From: Methanomassiliicoccus sp.
Lineage (GTDB): Archaea > Thermoplasmatota > Thermoplasmata > Methanomassiliicoccales > Methanomassiliicoccaceae
Length of the DNA: 64,000 nt
Direction: 5' to 3'
Assembly (NCBI GenBank): GCA_033485155.1
Contig: JAWQJJ010000008.1
Coordinates: forward strand, 1-64,000
Shown here: piece by piece, positions 8,756-16,798 of the stretch
Layout: each line of letters starts with the position of its first letter
How positions within the stretch are numbered: position 1 is the first letter of the stretch
Made by a program: the position numbers and the translations under genes
Notes under the pieces: model-generated
What the model was told of the DNA's origin: nothing
The model's database searches: none
The model's input: only the letters and a program-made list of their open reading frames with translations

Positions 8756-10107
8756 CAGATCACCTCGATCTTCCTAAGGAGCGCTTCCGCCTCGGTCCTC
8801 ACATCCAGCACCACGAACTTGGCCTCGGTGACGTTCATCGACAGCCCGTAGTCGTCAGATATGACGTTGCCCCGGACCTCGATAGGCTTGGCCAGCAACT
8901 GTTCCTCGAAGCGGTGGCCCACCGCATCGGGATCCATGGTTTCCCTTGCTTCGTTCAGCGCGTCCTTGAGGGTGATGCCGGTCAGGGTTTCGGTGACCTC
9001 CTTCTTCATGACCGCGGTGATGGCCGCGGAACCGTCGTCCACCACCACCTTGATGCGGAGGTCAGGGACCTGCTGCACCTTGCCATGGACCTGGCACACG
9101 CCCTTCTGCACCACTCGGTTGCACTCCGGGCATCGGAAGATCAGCCCGGTGCCCTTCTTGATGTCCACGATGGTCCCAGTGACGATGACGTCGGAGGCCC
9201 CACCGGTCTTCTCGAGGTCGTCGATGCTCTTCCTCACTGCCTGTGACAGCTCGTCCACGGTGGGCAGCTTGACCTTGGGCCTGGTGACCTGTCCTCTCTC
9301 CCCGAAGCTTAGGCGTGGAATCCCCTTCCAACCCTTAACGTAGGCATTGGTCACGGTGATGACTTCGTTCTCCTTCAGACCGAAGTCATGCCAGGCCGTG
9401 AACTCAACCTTGCCGGTTTCATCGGCGATGACTCCGGTGAACATGGCCTTCTTGCCTGAGGGGGTCTCCACCTCTTTGGCCCTGAGTGTGAGGACACGTC
9501 CAGTGATGGTAATGTTGTTCATATTTTCTCTCAGATCGGACACCTTGGCTACGATGGGGGCGGAGTATCCGCCTCCGACCTGGGGGACCACCACGTTATC
9601 AGGCACCTTCACCTCGTCCTGTGGACGTAGCTCGACCACCACTCGGTTGCCTAGGTGGACCTCAGGCTGTCCGCTCCACTCCTTGGTATAGGCGTACCGG
9701 ATGAGATAGTTCTCCCCGGCTTTCAGGTCCGCCTTGGACACGTCCCACACCGTGAATTTGACGGTGCCGCCGTTCTCGTCCGCCAGTATCCCGGACTGGA
9801 TAGTCTTGGGGGTACCCCCTACCGACACCTCACGGGTGTTGGAGGACATGACCCTTACGAGGAGGTCCACGCTTTGCTCGCTCAGACCGAGCTGGGAGAG
9901 TAGCTTCCTTTCGCCCTTGGTCAGGGCATTGGGGTCGCCGCCGTACTTGCGAACGATGTGGCGCTTGGATGCCTCCAGGGACATCCTGTAGACATTCAGG
10001 TAGTTGTCAAGGTCTTTCTCGATATCCTGCTCCTTGACCTTTCCTTCCAGCACCCTGGCGATCTCTTTGACATGGGGTGCGATCTCTTCCTTGTTCATCA
10101 TTTCCAT
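8755..10107 (-). CDS. Replication protein A (single-stranded DNA-binding protein)
   Basis: Binds single-stranded DNA during replication, repair and recombination. 450 residues with about three OB-folds: roughly 70-175, 190-285 and 300-425. A zinc-finger insertion, CPECNRVVQKGVCQVHG, sits in the third, as in euryarchaeal RPA. The helical N-terminus (MNKEEIAPHVKEIARVLEGK) is also typical. Start could be ATG 10107, 10101 or 10098. A TATA box at 10147-10155 (minus strand) predicts a start near 10125. First gene of a two-gene operon with the RPA-associated protein. Confidence 0.92.
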   Translation of the reverse strand: MEMMNKEEIAPHVKEIARVLEGKVKEQDIEKDLDNYLNVYRMSLEASKRHIVRKYGGDPNALTKGERKLLSQLGLSEQSVDLLVRVMSSNTREVSVGGTPKTIQSGILADENGGTVKFTVWDVSKADLKAGENYLIRYAYTKEWSGQPEVHLGNRVVVELRPQDEVKVPDNVVVPQVGGGYSAPIVAKVSDLRENMNNITITGRVLTLRAKEVETPSGKKAMFTGVIADETGKVEFTAWHDFGLKENEVITVTNAYVKGWKGIPRLSFGERGQVTRPKVKLPTVDELSQAVRKSIDDLEKTGGASDVIVTGTIVDIKKGTGLIFRCPECNRVVQKGVCQVHGKVQQVPDLRIKVVVDDGSAAITAVMKKEVTETLTGITLKDALNEARETMDPDAVGHRFEEQLLAKPIEVRGNVISDDYGLSMNVTEAKFVVLDVRTEAEALLRKIEVI

Positions 10108-10144
10108 TCCTCACTTGATGAAGTCAGGGCTAACCTATGTCCCT

Positions 10145-10157
10145 ACCTATTAAATGC
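10145..10157 (-). promoter_or_regulatory. TATA box of the RPA operon
   Basis: The minus strand reads CATTTAATAG, about 42 nt upstream of the RPA start codon. This is the expected place for an archaeal promoter with a short leader. Confidence 0.45.
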
Positions 10158-10281
10158 ATTGTTAGCGGGTGAGTGAAAGTGGTGCCCTTACATGCTATAC
10201 CCAGTAGGGTCAGGGGCGTTGCTAGGGGGGCGAAAGTGGCAATATAAAACGGAAAGTAAGGGGTTTGTGGGAAAATGGCGC

Positions 10282-10896
10282 TCACTCGGTGAAGGTCTCT
10301 CCCTTCTCGAAATTGTCCTTCAGCGCGTTGATGAGGACCTCGCGGTTGTGGCGGAGGTGGCTCTCGAACCAGGCCTTGACCACGATGGCCATCTTGTCGT
10401 GTATCTCTACGAGGGATACGTCGGAGAGGGCCGCGTCGTACAGAACGAACTGCCCGAATACTCTCTTCCATCCCGCGTACTTGTAGTAATGCTCGCCCTC
10501 GCAGTACTCAAAGATCATGCGCAAGCGGACGACACCATTATCATTGTAGTACCATACCTTGAGAGAATCGCCCATGCGCCCCTGCTCCTGGGTGCGGTCG
10601 ATGAGCTGAATGTTGCGTATGTCCTCGGGGTGAAAATCATTCTTGAAGTCCCAGTTCTCAAGGGTGTCGTCCTGCTGAGCGTACACACTTCTCTGGGGTT
10701 CCATCGATAGGAAGATCTTCTGTTTGTCAAACCGTTCCTTGATCTGGTCGAAATCGGAGATTAGCGTCTTGTTCAAAGCGCCCATCTGGGTTTGCAGCTC
10801 CGAAGCATCCTTCTTGATGTCTTGGGTTTGCTTTTCCAGCTCGGCATCCAACTGCTTTATCCAGTCGTCTTTGTCACTGCTTGCCTTCGGCGCCAT
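10282..10896 (-). CDS. Uncharacterised coiled-coil protein
   Basis: 204 residues, not recognised. Residues 10-65 are charged and heptad-like (KQLDAELEKQTQDIKKD), suggesting a coiled coil; the rest looks globular, rich in aromatic residues (WDFKNDFHPED, EYCEGEHYYKYAGW). No signal peptide or TM segment. It stands alone: RPA lies 174 nt downstream on the same strand behind its own promoter, and upstream is the divergent VTT gene. A TATA-like CAATATATTTAAATC (minus strand, about 10929-10943) supports expression. Codon use resembles the neighbours, so I take it as real. Confidence 0.7.
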   Translation of the reverse strand: MAPKASSDKDDWIKQLDAELEKQTQDIKKDASELQTQMGALNKTLISDFDQIKERFDKQKIFLSMEPQRSVYAQQDDTLENWDFKNDFHPEDIRNIQLIDRTQEQGRMGDSLKVWYYNDNGVVRLRMIFEYCEGEHYYKYAGWKRVFGQFVLYDAALSDVSLVEIHDKMAIVVKAWFESHLRHNREVLINALKDNFEKGETFTE

Positions 10897-11018
10897 TTTA
10901 TCCCTTCCGAGTGTAATCTACAAACTGATTTAAATATATTGCTCACTGAGAAAAAAGTCTGGATACTACCGAAATCAGAGGCAAAGTGATTTTAAGTAGC
11001 TCACTTCTCCTCTGCCGG

Positions 11019-11549
11019 ATGGACGTTTTAGCGGCCCTGTCATCTTTCCTTGATGATCTGATGCACCTGCTTGAGGTCAGTTCCAACGATCCCCTCTCTT
11101 TCAGTGTCATCTTCTTTGTCTACACCATCTTAGCAGCCGTTTTCCTGCCCATTCCGGTGGAGGTAGGGCTGTTCTTTAGTCCAGCTACCCCAGTCTGGAT
11201 AAAGATCGTGCTGATGGGCTTGGGCAAGATGTTCGGCTCGATACTGGTCTTTTCAATTGGATTGAAGGTGGGGGACGGCGTGAGGGCCTGGTCCTCCAAA
11301 TGGAATTGGTTCACGTCATTGGTCCGGGGCTGTGAATGGATGGTGAGGAAGTTCCATTATCTCGGCTTGTATCTGATCCTCAGCATTCCCCTGATGACCG
11401 ATACTGTCCCACTGTACATCTTCTCGGTGTTCAATGAGCAGCAAGTGCTAGGACTCAGGTGGTTCGCGCTCACCAGCCTGCTTGCCGGGATTAGCAGGGG
11501 GCTGATCGTGTTCATCGCTTTCGAGGCGATGGGCATACGGCTGGTATAG
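11019..11549 (+). CDS. VTT/DedA-like small membrane protein, copy 1
   Basis: 176 residues with about four or five TM segments. The re-entrant-loop-like motif VFLPIPVEVGLFFSP and the later RGCEWMVRKFHYLGLYLIL and IPLMTDTVPLYIFS resemble the VTT/SNARE-associated (DedA-like) superfamily, which moves lipids or ions. ATG 11019 was chosen because a TATA element (ATTTTAAGT, about 10989-10997) puts transcription start at this codon, giving a leaderless message; the frame is open from 10986. The next gene is a paralogue with the same core motifs. No partner gene reveals the substrate. Confidence 0.75.
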   Translation: MDVLAALSSFLDDLMHLLEVSSNDPLSFSVIFFVYTILAAVFLPIPVEVGLFFSPATPVWIKIVLMGLGKMFGSILVFSIGLKVGDGVRAWSSKWNWFTSLVRGCEWMVRKFHYLGLYLILSIPLMTDTVPLYIFSVFNEQQVLGLRWFALTSLLAGISRGLIVFIAFEAMGIRLV

Positions 11550-11628
11550 GATCCCCGCCCTGGCGGTTACTTCTTCCATCGAGTCTCAATGGCGCAGAGT
11601 TAAGTTCCCGGTCCCCATATCGTCGATT

Positions 11629-12138
11629 GTGGGCGTTATCGAAGACCTGGTATTCTTCCTCGAGGGGCTGTCCCAAGACCCATTTATCTACAGCATCGTC
11701 TTCTTCCTTTATGCGGTCGCCGCCACGGTCTTCCTCCCCATTCCGGTGGAGGTAGGCCTCTTCTTCAGCCCCGAGACCCCGGTCGTGGTTAAGGCCCTGG
11801 TGTTGGGGGCCGGCAAGGCCGTAGGTTCGATAATCGTGTTCACCCTGGGTGATAAGATCAGCGGCGGCACTTTCAGGCTGTTCTCCAAGTGGAGGGTCCT
11901 CCGGGCGTTCATGAATGGCATGCGGTGGTTCGTGGCCAAGACCCGGTATTTTGGCCTTTACATAATTCTTAGTATTCCCCTGATGGTCGATACCGTACCC
12001 ATCTACCTCTTCTCGTTGTTCAACCAGAAAGGCCTGATGAACATCCGCTACTTCGCCCTCACCAACTTCTTCGCCGGGGTGACCCGTGCTACCATCGTGT
12101 ACCTGATCTTCTGGTGGTTGGGTCTGAAGATCGTGTGA
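11629..12138 (+). CDS. VTT/DedA-like small membrane protein, copy 2
   Basis: 169 residues, a tandem paralogue of the preceding gene (11019-11549). Shared core motifs are VFLPIPVEVGLFFSPETP, the Gly-Lys helix GAGKAVGSIIVF, and ILSIPLMVDTVPIYLFSLFNQ. The start is GTG 11629. The two copies differ mostly in the basic central loop and C-terminus, so they may form a heteromer or have split roles. An inverted repeat at 12145-12160 just after the stop may end the transcript. Confidence 0.75.
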   Translation: MGVIEDLVFFLEGLSQDPFIYSIVFFLYAVAATVFLPIPVEVGLFFSPETPVVVKALVLGAGKAVGSIIVFTLGDKISGGTFRLFSKWRVLRAFMNGMRWFVAKTRYFGLYIILSIPLMVDTVPIYLFSLFNQKGLMNIRYFALTNFFAGVTRATIVYLIFWWLGLKIV

Positions 12139-12144
12139 GCTGAT

Positions 12145-12160
12145 GGGACGCCACCGTCCC
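12145..12160 (+). terminator. Hairpin downstream of the VTT pair
   Basis: GGGACG-CCAC-CGTCCC forms a 6-bp perfect stem with a 4-nt loop, 7 nt after the stop of the second VTT gene. There is no T-run directly after it, so the terminator role is tentative. Confidence 0.35.
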
Positions 12161-12210
12161 GGGTCGCTATCGATCAGGCCCCCATGAGCACACTGGATGC
12201 ATCATAGCAA

Positions 12211-12222
12211 AAGTTTATTACA
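12211..12222 (+). promoter_or_regulatory. TATA box of purP, predicting a leaderless mRNA
   Basis: AAGTTTATTACA is centred about 26 nt upstream of the purP ATG at 12243, so transcription should start at or within a few bases of the start codon. Confidence 0.5.
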
Positions 12223-12242
12223 ACGATTCAAAATCTGTCGTT

Positions 12243-13316
12243 ATGGTCCCGAGGAAAAGGATTTTCGAGATCCTCAAGGATTATGATCCCAAGGATATCA
12301 CCATTGCCACTCTATGTTCCCACACTTCTCTTCAGCTATTCAACGGGGCCAAGAAGGAAGGGTTCAAGACGTTGGGCCTGGCGGTCAACCAGAAGACCAA
12401 GTTCTATGACGCCTTCCCCTTGGCTAAACCGGACGAGTTCCTTCGCTTCGACAGCTACGACGACTTCGTGGACCGCGCTGAGGAGTTGAGGGAGCGCAAC
12501 GTCATCATCATTCCCCATGGTTCGTTTGTTGAGTACATGGGCACCGAGCGGTTCGAGGCCATGGAGGTGCCGACCTTCGGCAACCGGTCGGTCCTCAAGT
12601 GGGAGGAGGACAGGGAGACCCAACGCTCCTGGCTGGAGTCCGCTGGCATACAGATGCCGAGGCGGATCGCCGATGCCAAGGACATCAAGGAGCCCGTTCT
12701 CGTAAAGTATAATGGGGCCAAGGGCGGTCGGGGCTTCTTCATCGCCAAGGACTACATGGAGTTCAAGATGGGTATCGACCTGAGTCAGGAATCGTACACC
12801 ATCCAGGAATATGTGCTGGGCACCAGATATTACCTGCACTACTTTTACTCCCCCGTCCACCAGCGGGGCTACCGGGTGGGTGACGGCTCCCTGGAGCTGA
12901 TGTCCATGGACCGCCGGGACGAGAGCAATATAGACGAACTATACAAGCTCGGCTCCACCGAGGAGCTGAAGAAGCACGGGATGTTCCCCTCGCTGGTGGT
13001 CACTGGCAACATCCCCATCGTCATTCGGGAGAGCCTCCTGTCCAAGGTGTTCGAGATGGGCGAGAACGTCATCAAGAGGAGCATCGAGCTGTTCGGGGGA
13101 TTGATCGGCCCGTTCTGCCTGGAATCGATCGTCACCGACAAGCTGGAGTTCAAGGTTTTCGAGATTTCCTGTCGCATCGTGGCCGGTACCAATCCCTTCA
13201 TCACCGGGTCCCCGTACTCGGACCTCATTGAACCGGGAATGAGCACTGGACAGCGGATCGCCAGGGAGATCAAGGACGCAAGGGACATGAATAAGCTCGA
13301 CCTTGTAGTGTCGTGA
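12243..13316 (+). CDS. purP: 5-formaminoimidazole-4-carboxamide ribonucleotide synthetase
   Basis: ATP- and formate-dependent step 9 of archaeal purine synthesis, converting AICAR to FAICAR. 357 residues, standard length. It is an ATP-grasp enzyme. Recognisable PurP segments are TIATLCSHTSLQLFNGAKKEG at the N-terminus (positions 12300 on), VIIIPHGSFVEYMG, VLVKYNGAKGGRGFF (ATP-binding) and the C-terminal SCRIVAGTNPFITGSPYSDL. nep1 overlaps its stop by 4 nt (GTGA), so the two are coupled. Confidence 0.94.
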   Translation: MVPRKRIFEILKDYDPKDITIATLCSHTSLQLFNGAKKEGFKTLGLAVNQKTKFYDAFPLAKPDEFLRFDSYDDFVDRAEELRERNVIIIPHGSFVEYMGTERFEAMEVPTFGNRSVLKWEEDRETQRSWLESAGIQMPRRIADAKDIKEPVLVKYNGAKGGRGFFIAKDYMEFKMGIDLSQESYTIQEYVLGTRYYLHYFYSPVHQRGYRVGDGSLELMSMDRRDESNIDELYKLGSTEELKKHGMFPSLVVTGNIPIVIRESLLSKVFEMGENVIKRSIELFGGLIGPFCLESIVTDKLEFKVFEISCRIVAGTNPFITGSPYSDLIEPGMSTGQRIAREIKDARDMNKLDLVVS

Positions 13317-13930
13317 GGTTAATCGTCCTTCTTGTCGACGCTGAGCTGGAGTCCGCTCCACGGTCCGCGGCCGATGACCGGGTCCCGCTCCTCGACGCCT
13401 TCTACCACCGCGAGATCATGGCTTCCCTGCCAGGGGCGTCGCGGCGCGGACGAGGGGATATCGTGCACAATACCTTACTCCTTTGCCAGGGCTCGGCCTT
13501 AAATCGGGCGGGGCGGTTGAAGGTGATCGTTCATACCCGGGACGATAAGGTAATCGAGGTCGACGAGGATGCTGATGTTCATCCCAACTACATACGGTTC
13601 CTTCAGGACATGGGTGAACTCTTCAAGGGAGAAAAGGTACCTGGGTACCGGCTGTCGGGCAAGGACCTTCGGACCGTGGTCCACGCGATCGAGACGGACC
13701 TCGTGGTCGCCCTCTCGCCGAGCGGCGAGGAGGTGTCGCTCAAGGATACCTTTGGAATGGCGGGCGACGGTACGGTGCTGGTATTGATCGGGGCCTTCCC
13801 CGAGGGCGACTTCGCCAGCCCGGTTTATGATATTGCTGATGTCATAGTATCGCTCGGTCCAAGACTGATGCGGGTGCCCGAGGTCACATCCAAGGTATTG
13901 CACGCGGTGCTAGAGAATGGAAAAGGGTGA
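13313..13930 (+). CDS. nep1: Nep1/Emg1-type rRNA pseudouridine N1-methyltransferase
   Basis: SPOUT-class methyltransferase that N1-methylates a pseudouridine in helix 35 of 16S rRNA during small-subunit assembly. 205 residues. Family segments: LLDAFYHREIMASLPGASRR near the N-terminus (Arg-rich RNA-binding loop), RGDIVHNTLL, LKVIVHTRDDKVIEV, HPNYIRFLQDMGELF, and the SAM-knot region VLIGAFPEGDFASPVY. GTG 13313 overlaps the purP stop. The pairing of rRNA modification with purine synthesis is probably only operon packing. Confidence 0.9.
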   Translation: MRLIVLLVDAELESAPRSAADDRVPLLDAFYHREIMASLPGASRRGRGDIVHNTLLLCQGSALNRAGRLKVIVHTRDDKVIEVDEDADVHPNYIRFLQDMGELFKGEKVPGYRLSGKDLRTVVHAIETDLVVALSPSGEEVSLKDTFGMAGDGTVLVLIGAFPEGDFASPVYDIADVIVSLGPRLMRVPEVTSKVLHAVLENGKG

Positions 13931-13949
13931 ATCGAAAAGGTTTGGTGCT

Positions 13950-14870
13950 TTACCAGCCCCGCTCCTGCAACCTTTGGTCGGCCGGGATGGTGGAGATCTC
14001 CACTCCCCTCATGGCCTCACCGAGGTTCTTGGATATGCTGGCGATGACGGCGGGATCGTCATAGTGGGTGACCGCCTCCACGATCGCCTTGGCCCGCTTG
14101 GCGGGGTCATTGGATTTGAAGATGCCGGAGCCGACAAAAACCCCGTCCGAACCGAGCTGCATCATCAGAGCAGCATCGGCAGGGGTGGCGATGCCTCCCG
14201 CGGCGAAGTTGATCACCGGAAGGCGCTGTAGCTGGGCGACCTCCCTGACCAGAGGGAACGGGGCTTGGATCTCCCTCGCTACCGTCCTAAGCTCCTCCTC
14301 ATCCTTGCCCTTGAGCTCACGGACCTTACCCATGATGACCCGCTGGTGGCGGACCGCCTCGATTACGTTGCCGGTGCCGGCCTCGCCCTTGGTCCTGATC
14401 ATCGCCGCACCCTCGTCGATGCGCCTGAGAGCCTCGCCGAGGTCCCGGGCCCCGCAGACGAAGGGGACGGTGAACTTGCTCTTGTCCACATGGTAGAATG
14501 GGTCGGCCGGTGTAAGGACCTCTGATTCGTCGATCATATCCACGCCCAAGGACTCCAGGACCTGAGCCTCCACGAAGTGGCCGATCCGGCACTTCGCCAT
14601 CACCGGGATGGTGACGGAATCAATGATCTTCTCGATCATGGCCGGGTCGGACATTCTCGCAACTCCGCCCTGGGCTCGTATATCCGCGGGTACTCTCTCC
14701 AAGGCCATGACCGCGACCGCCCCAGCCTCCTCGGCTATCTTGGCCTGCTCGGCATTGGTGACGTCCATTACGACCCCTCCCTGCTGCATTCTAGCGAACC
14801 CTCTCTTGACGAGGTCGGTACCATACCGGAGCTTGGACATGTCCAACTCGAAAGGCATTTTTCTCACCAC
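13950..14870 (-). CDS. pdxS: Pyridoxal 5'-phosphate synthase lyase subunit
   Basis: Builds PLP from ribose 5-phosphate, glyceraldehyde 3-phosphate and ammonia supplied by PdxT. 306 residues, a TIM barrel. Motifs: [36 protein letters not shown] with the Schiff-base Lys, [17 protein letters not shown], and the phosphate-binding [20 protein letters not shown]. No pdxT is adjacent. A TATA box at about 14891-14898 predicts a leaderless message, and a 10-bp perfect palindrome lies directly upstream (14908-14917). Four PLP-dependent enzymes in this window would use its product. Confidence 0.96.
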   Translation of the reverse strand: MVRKMPFELDMSKLRYGTDLVKRGFARMQQGGVVMDVTNAEQAKIAEEAGAVAVMALERVPADIRAQGGVARMSDPAMIEKIIDSVTIPVMAKCRIGHFVEAQVLESLGVDMIDESEVLTPADPFYHVDKSKFTVPFVCGARDLGEALRRIDEGAAMIRTKGEAGTGNVIEAVRHQRVIMGKVRELKGKDEEELRTVAREIQAPFPLVREVAQLQRLPVINFAAGGIATPADAALMMQLGSDGVFVGSGIFKSNDPAKRAKAIVEAVTHYDDPAVIASISKNLGEAMRGVEISTIPADQRLQERGW

Positions 14871-14890
14871 GCGCTGGTTATCCCTGCATC

Positions 14891-14917
14891 ATATATCAAA
14901 ATTACTAAACAATTGTT
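14891..14917 (-). promoter_or_regulatory. pdxS promoter with adjacent palindrome
   Basis: On the minus strand TGATATAT is the TATA box, centred about 25 nt upstream of ATG 14870. Just upstream lies AACAATTGTT (14908-14917), a perfect 10-bp palindrome at the BRE position, where a bound protein would block or recruit TFB. Confidence 0.4.
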
Positions 14918-15142
14918 AAGTATTGACACGGTCCAACGATCAGAATTCGAGATACGAATACTTGTAGGGCCTTAGTCAGCCAATTGCATCACTTGTGCAC
15001 CAACTAATCCTTACGGGCGGGATCCCTTCTTCGAACCCGACGTTCTGTACCTGTGCGGAGGCCAGTTGAGTCGCGCCGTCCACAAGTATCAATGCCGGTC
15101 GTTCCGACCGCGATTTCCGCAATTCCTGAAGCGAGCACCTAT

Positions 15143-15176
15143 CCCCTAGCTAGCTTGGGGTCTTGAGCATATAAAT
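15143..15176 (+). promoter_or_regulatory. Aminotransferase promoter with operator-like inverted repeat
   Basis: CCCCTAGCTAGCTTGGGG (15143-15160) is a near-perfect inverted repeat. It ends 6 nt before the TATA box CATATAAAT (about 15168-15176). The predicted start is near 15197. A second weak TATA (about 15254-15262) would make ATG 15292 leaderless. Confidence 0.4.
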
Positions 15177-15291
15177 GTCTTGAAAGGGTTGAGCGAAAAT
15201 CCTCCTTCGATCTATGCTTCCAAACTTCGGTAAGCACAAGGGCCTTACTGCTCGCATAAAGTTAAATCAAAGTCTTCTTATCCCTGCTTCG

Positions 15292-16446
15292 ATGCCTGCG
15301 AGGCGGCTTAGCAATGTACCTGAATCGGGAACGGTAAAGATCGCCAACATAGTTAGCAAGCTCAAGCAGGAGGGCGTGGACGTGGTGTCCTTCTCCATGG
15401 GCGAGCCGGACTTTCCAACCCCCGACAACATCAACCAGGCATGCATCCACTCCATCGAAGCCCATTTTACTCATTATACGCCCTCGGCGGGGATCCCAGA
15501 GCTGAGGAAGGCCGTAGCTGAACGGACCCGCCGGGATAACGGGATACCGTGCACCGACGCCAACGTACTTATCACACCCACGAAGCAAGCCATCTTCCTG
15601 ACGATGCTGGCGATGATCGATGAGGGAGATGAGGTCATCCTTCCCGACATCTCCTGGGGGACATATGAGGCATGCATTCGTCTGGTCGGCGGCATACCTC
15701 GCTACGCCAAGCTCGACGCTGACAACGCTTATCGTATGACTCCTGAGAAAGTGGCCGAGCAGATCGGACCCAAGGCCAAGATGATCCTTCTCAACTCTCC
15801 GGCCAACCCGACCGGTTCGGTCCTCACCAAGGGCGACGTCGCCGGGATCGCCGACCTGGCCAGGGACCATGACCTGCTGGTGCTGAGCGATGAGGTCTAT
15901 GAGAAGGTCATCTTCGAGGGTGAGCACCACTCCATCGCCTCTCTGGACGGTATGTTCGATCGCACGATCACCGTCAACGGGGTGTCCAAGACCTATGCCA
16001 TGACCGGCTGGAGGCTGGGCTGGGCCGTCGCTCCCACCCCTTACATCAAGGCTCTCAACGTCCTGCAGACGCACTCTCTGACCAACGTCACCTCATTCGT
16101 GCAGAAGGCCGGGGTGGAGGCCCTCAACGGCCCTCAGGATTCGGTCCGGGACATGGTGGCAGAGTTCCGCGCCCGCAAGGATCTCATCATGTCGCTCATC
16201 AGGGAGATACCCTCTCTGCACTGCCCCGAGCCCGCCGGGGCGTTCTACCTGTTCCCTGTCTACGAGCAGAACATAAGCTCCGAAGACATGGCCGCCTACC
16301 TGTTGGAGGAAGCGCATGTGGCCGTCACCCCCGGCTCAGCGTTCGGCCCGTCGGGGGAGGGGCACTTCCGCATCTCCTACGCTTGCTCCAGGAAGGACAT
16401 CGTGGAAGGCATGGGTCGGATTAAGGAAGCCCTGGCCAAGCTCTGA
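15292..16446 (+). CDS. Class I PLP-dependent aminotransferase (aspartate/aromatic type)
   Basis: Transfers amino groups between an amino acid and a 2-oxo acid; aspartate or aromatic substrates are likely from family position. 384 residues. Family landmarks: SFSMGEPDFPTPDNI, ILLNSPANPTGSVLTK, LSDEVYEK, and the PLP lysine in VNGVSKTYAMTGWRLGW. The Arg that binds the carboxylate is in FRISYACSRKD. ATG 15292 begins the homologous MPARRLSNVPESGTVKIA; an in-frame ATG at 15214 would add 26 residues without homology but fits the TATA at 15168. Confidence 0.9.
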   Translation: MPARRLSNVPESGTVKIANIVSKLKQEGVDVVSFSMGEPDFPTPDNINQACIHSIEAHFTHYTPSAGIPELRKAVAERTRRDNGIPCTDANVLITPTKQAIFLTMLAMIDEGDEVILPDISWGTYEACIRLVGGIPRYAKLDADNAYRMTPEKVAEQIGPKAKMILLNSPANPTGSVLTKGDVAGIADLARDHDLLVLSDEVYEKVIFEGEHHSIASLDGMFDRTITVNGVSKTYAMTGWRLGWAVAPTPYIKALNVLQTHSLTNVTSFVQKAGVEALNGPQDSVRDMVAEFRARKDLIMSLIREIPSLHCPEPAGAFYLFPVYEQNISSEDMAAYLLEEAHVAVTPGSAFGPSGEGHFRISYACSRKDIVEGMGRIKEALAKL

Positions 16447-16469
16447 GGCCTAAAAAGCCGGAGTGCCGC

Positions 16470-16649
16470 TCACTTCCCGGGCGGTATGAGGTCCGGTATG
16501 CCCTCGTCTATCGGGAAGCAGGTCCCGCATCGGGGGCAGCACAGCTTGCCCTCGACGATGCCCTCGTCATTCTCGCTCACGACCTCCAGTCCAAGCGGGT
16601 GGTGCTTGCAGACCGGACAAGCCAGGATGTCCATGAGCTGTCTCTTCAT
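16470..16649 (-). CDS. Trm112-like zinc-ribbon mini-protein
   Basis: 59 residues. Reads as the Trm112 fold: MKRQLMDILACPVCKHHPLG, then a CCPRCG knuckle and FPIDEGIPDLIPPGK. The paired Cys at 11/14 and 37 or 38/41 would bind one zinc. In archaea and eukaryotes Trm112 binds and stabilises several methyltransferases for tRNA, rRNA and release factor. No methyltransferase gene is adjacent, so it probably serves partners elsewhere. It lies between two + strand genes and is convergent with the aminotransferase (23 nt between stops). Confidence 0.85.
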   Translation of the reverse strand: MKRQLMDILACPVCKHHPLGLEVVSENDEGIVEGKLCCPRCGTCFPIDEGIPDLIPPGK

Positions 16650-16798
16650 CAGATCGTACGGTCAAAGCCATGTCCACTATTTGTCAATTGACCAGGCTGT
16701 ATGATCCTTCGAGGCAAATCATCAACTTACATCAAAACTCTTATTAGCGGGCCGAAGCTCTCGCGTCCCGGCGCCACCTGGCGCCAAGGGGTCATCAC

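Larger units (their letters stand above)
14871..15291. other. Divergent intergenic region pdxS / aminotransferase
   Basis: 421 nt. It holds the pdxS promoter at its left end and the aminotransferase promoter at its right end (palindrome 15143-15160, TATA 15167-15176). Between about 14940 and 15140 I see nothing I can name. TTCGAA at about 15033 looks like a T-loop but has no flanking T-stem, so no tRNA. Confidence 0.5.

Noticed and set aside
11547-11620. Possible pyrrolysine (TAG) readthrough after the first VTT gene
   Set aside because: The extension is 18 codons without homology, and TAG is used as an ordinary stop in many genes here (for example ACP, carS, scpB, glmM).
15025-15060. TTCGAA with flanking sequence resembling a tRNA T-loop
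   Set aside because: No T-stem, acceptor stem or anticodon arm can be paired around it on either strand.
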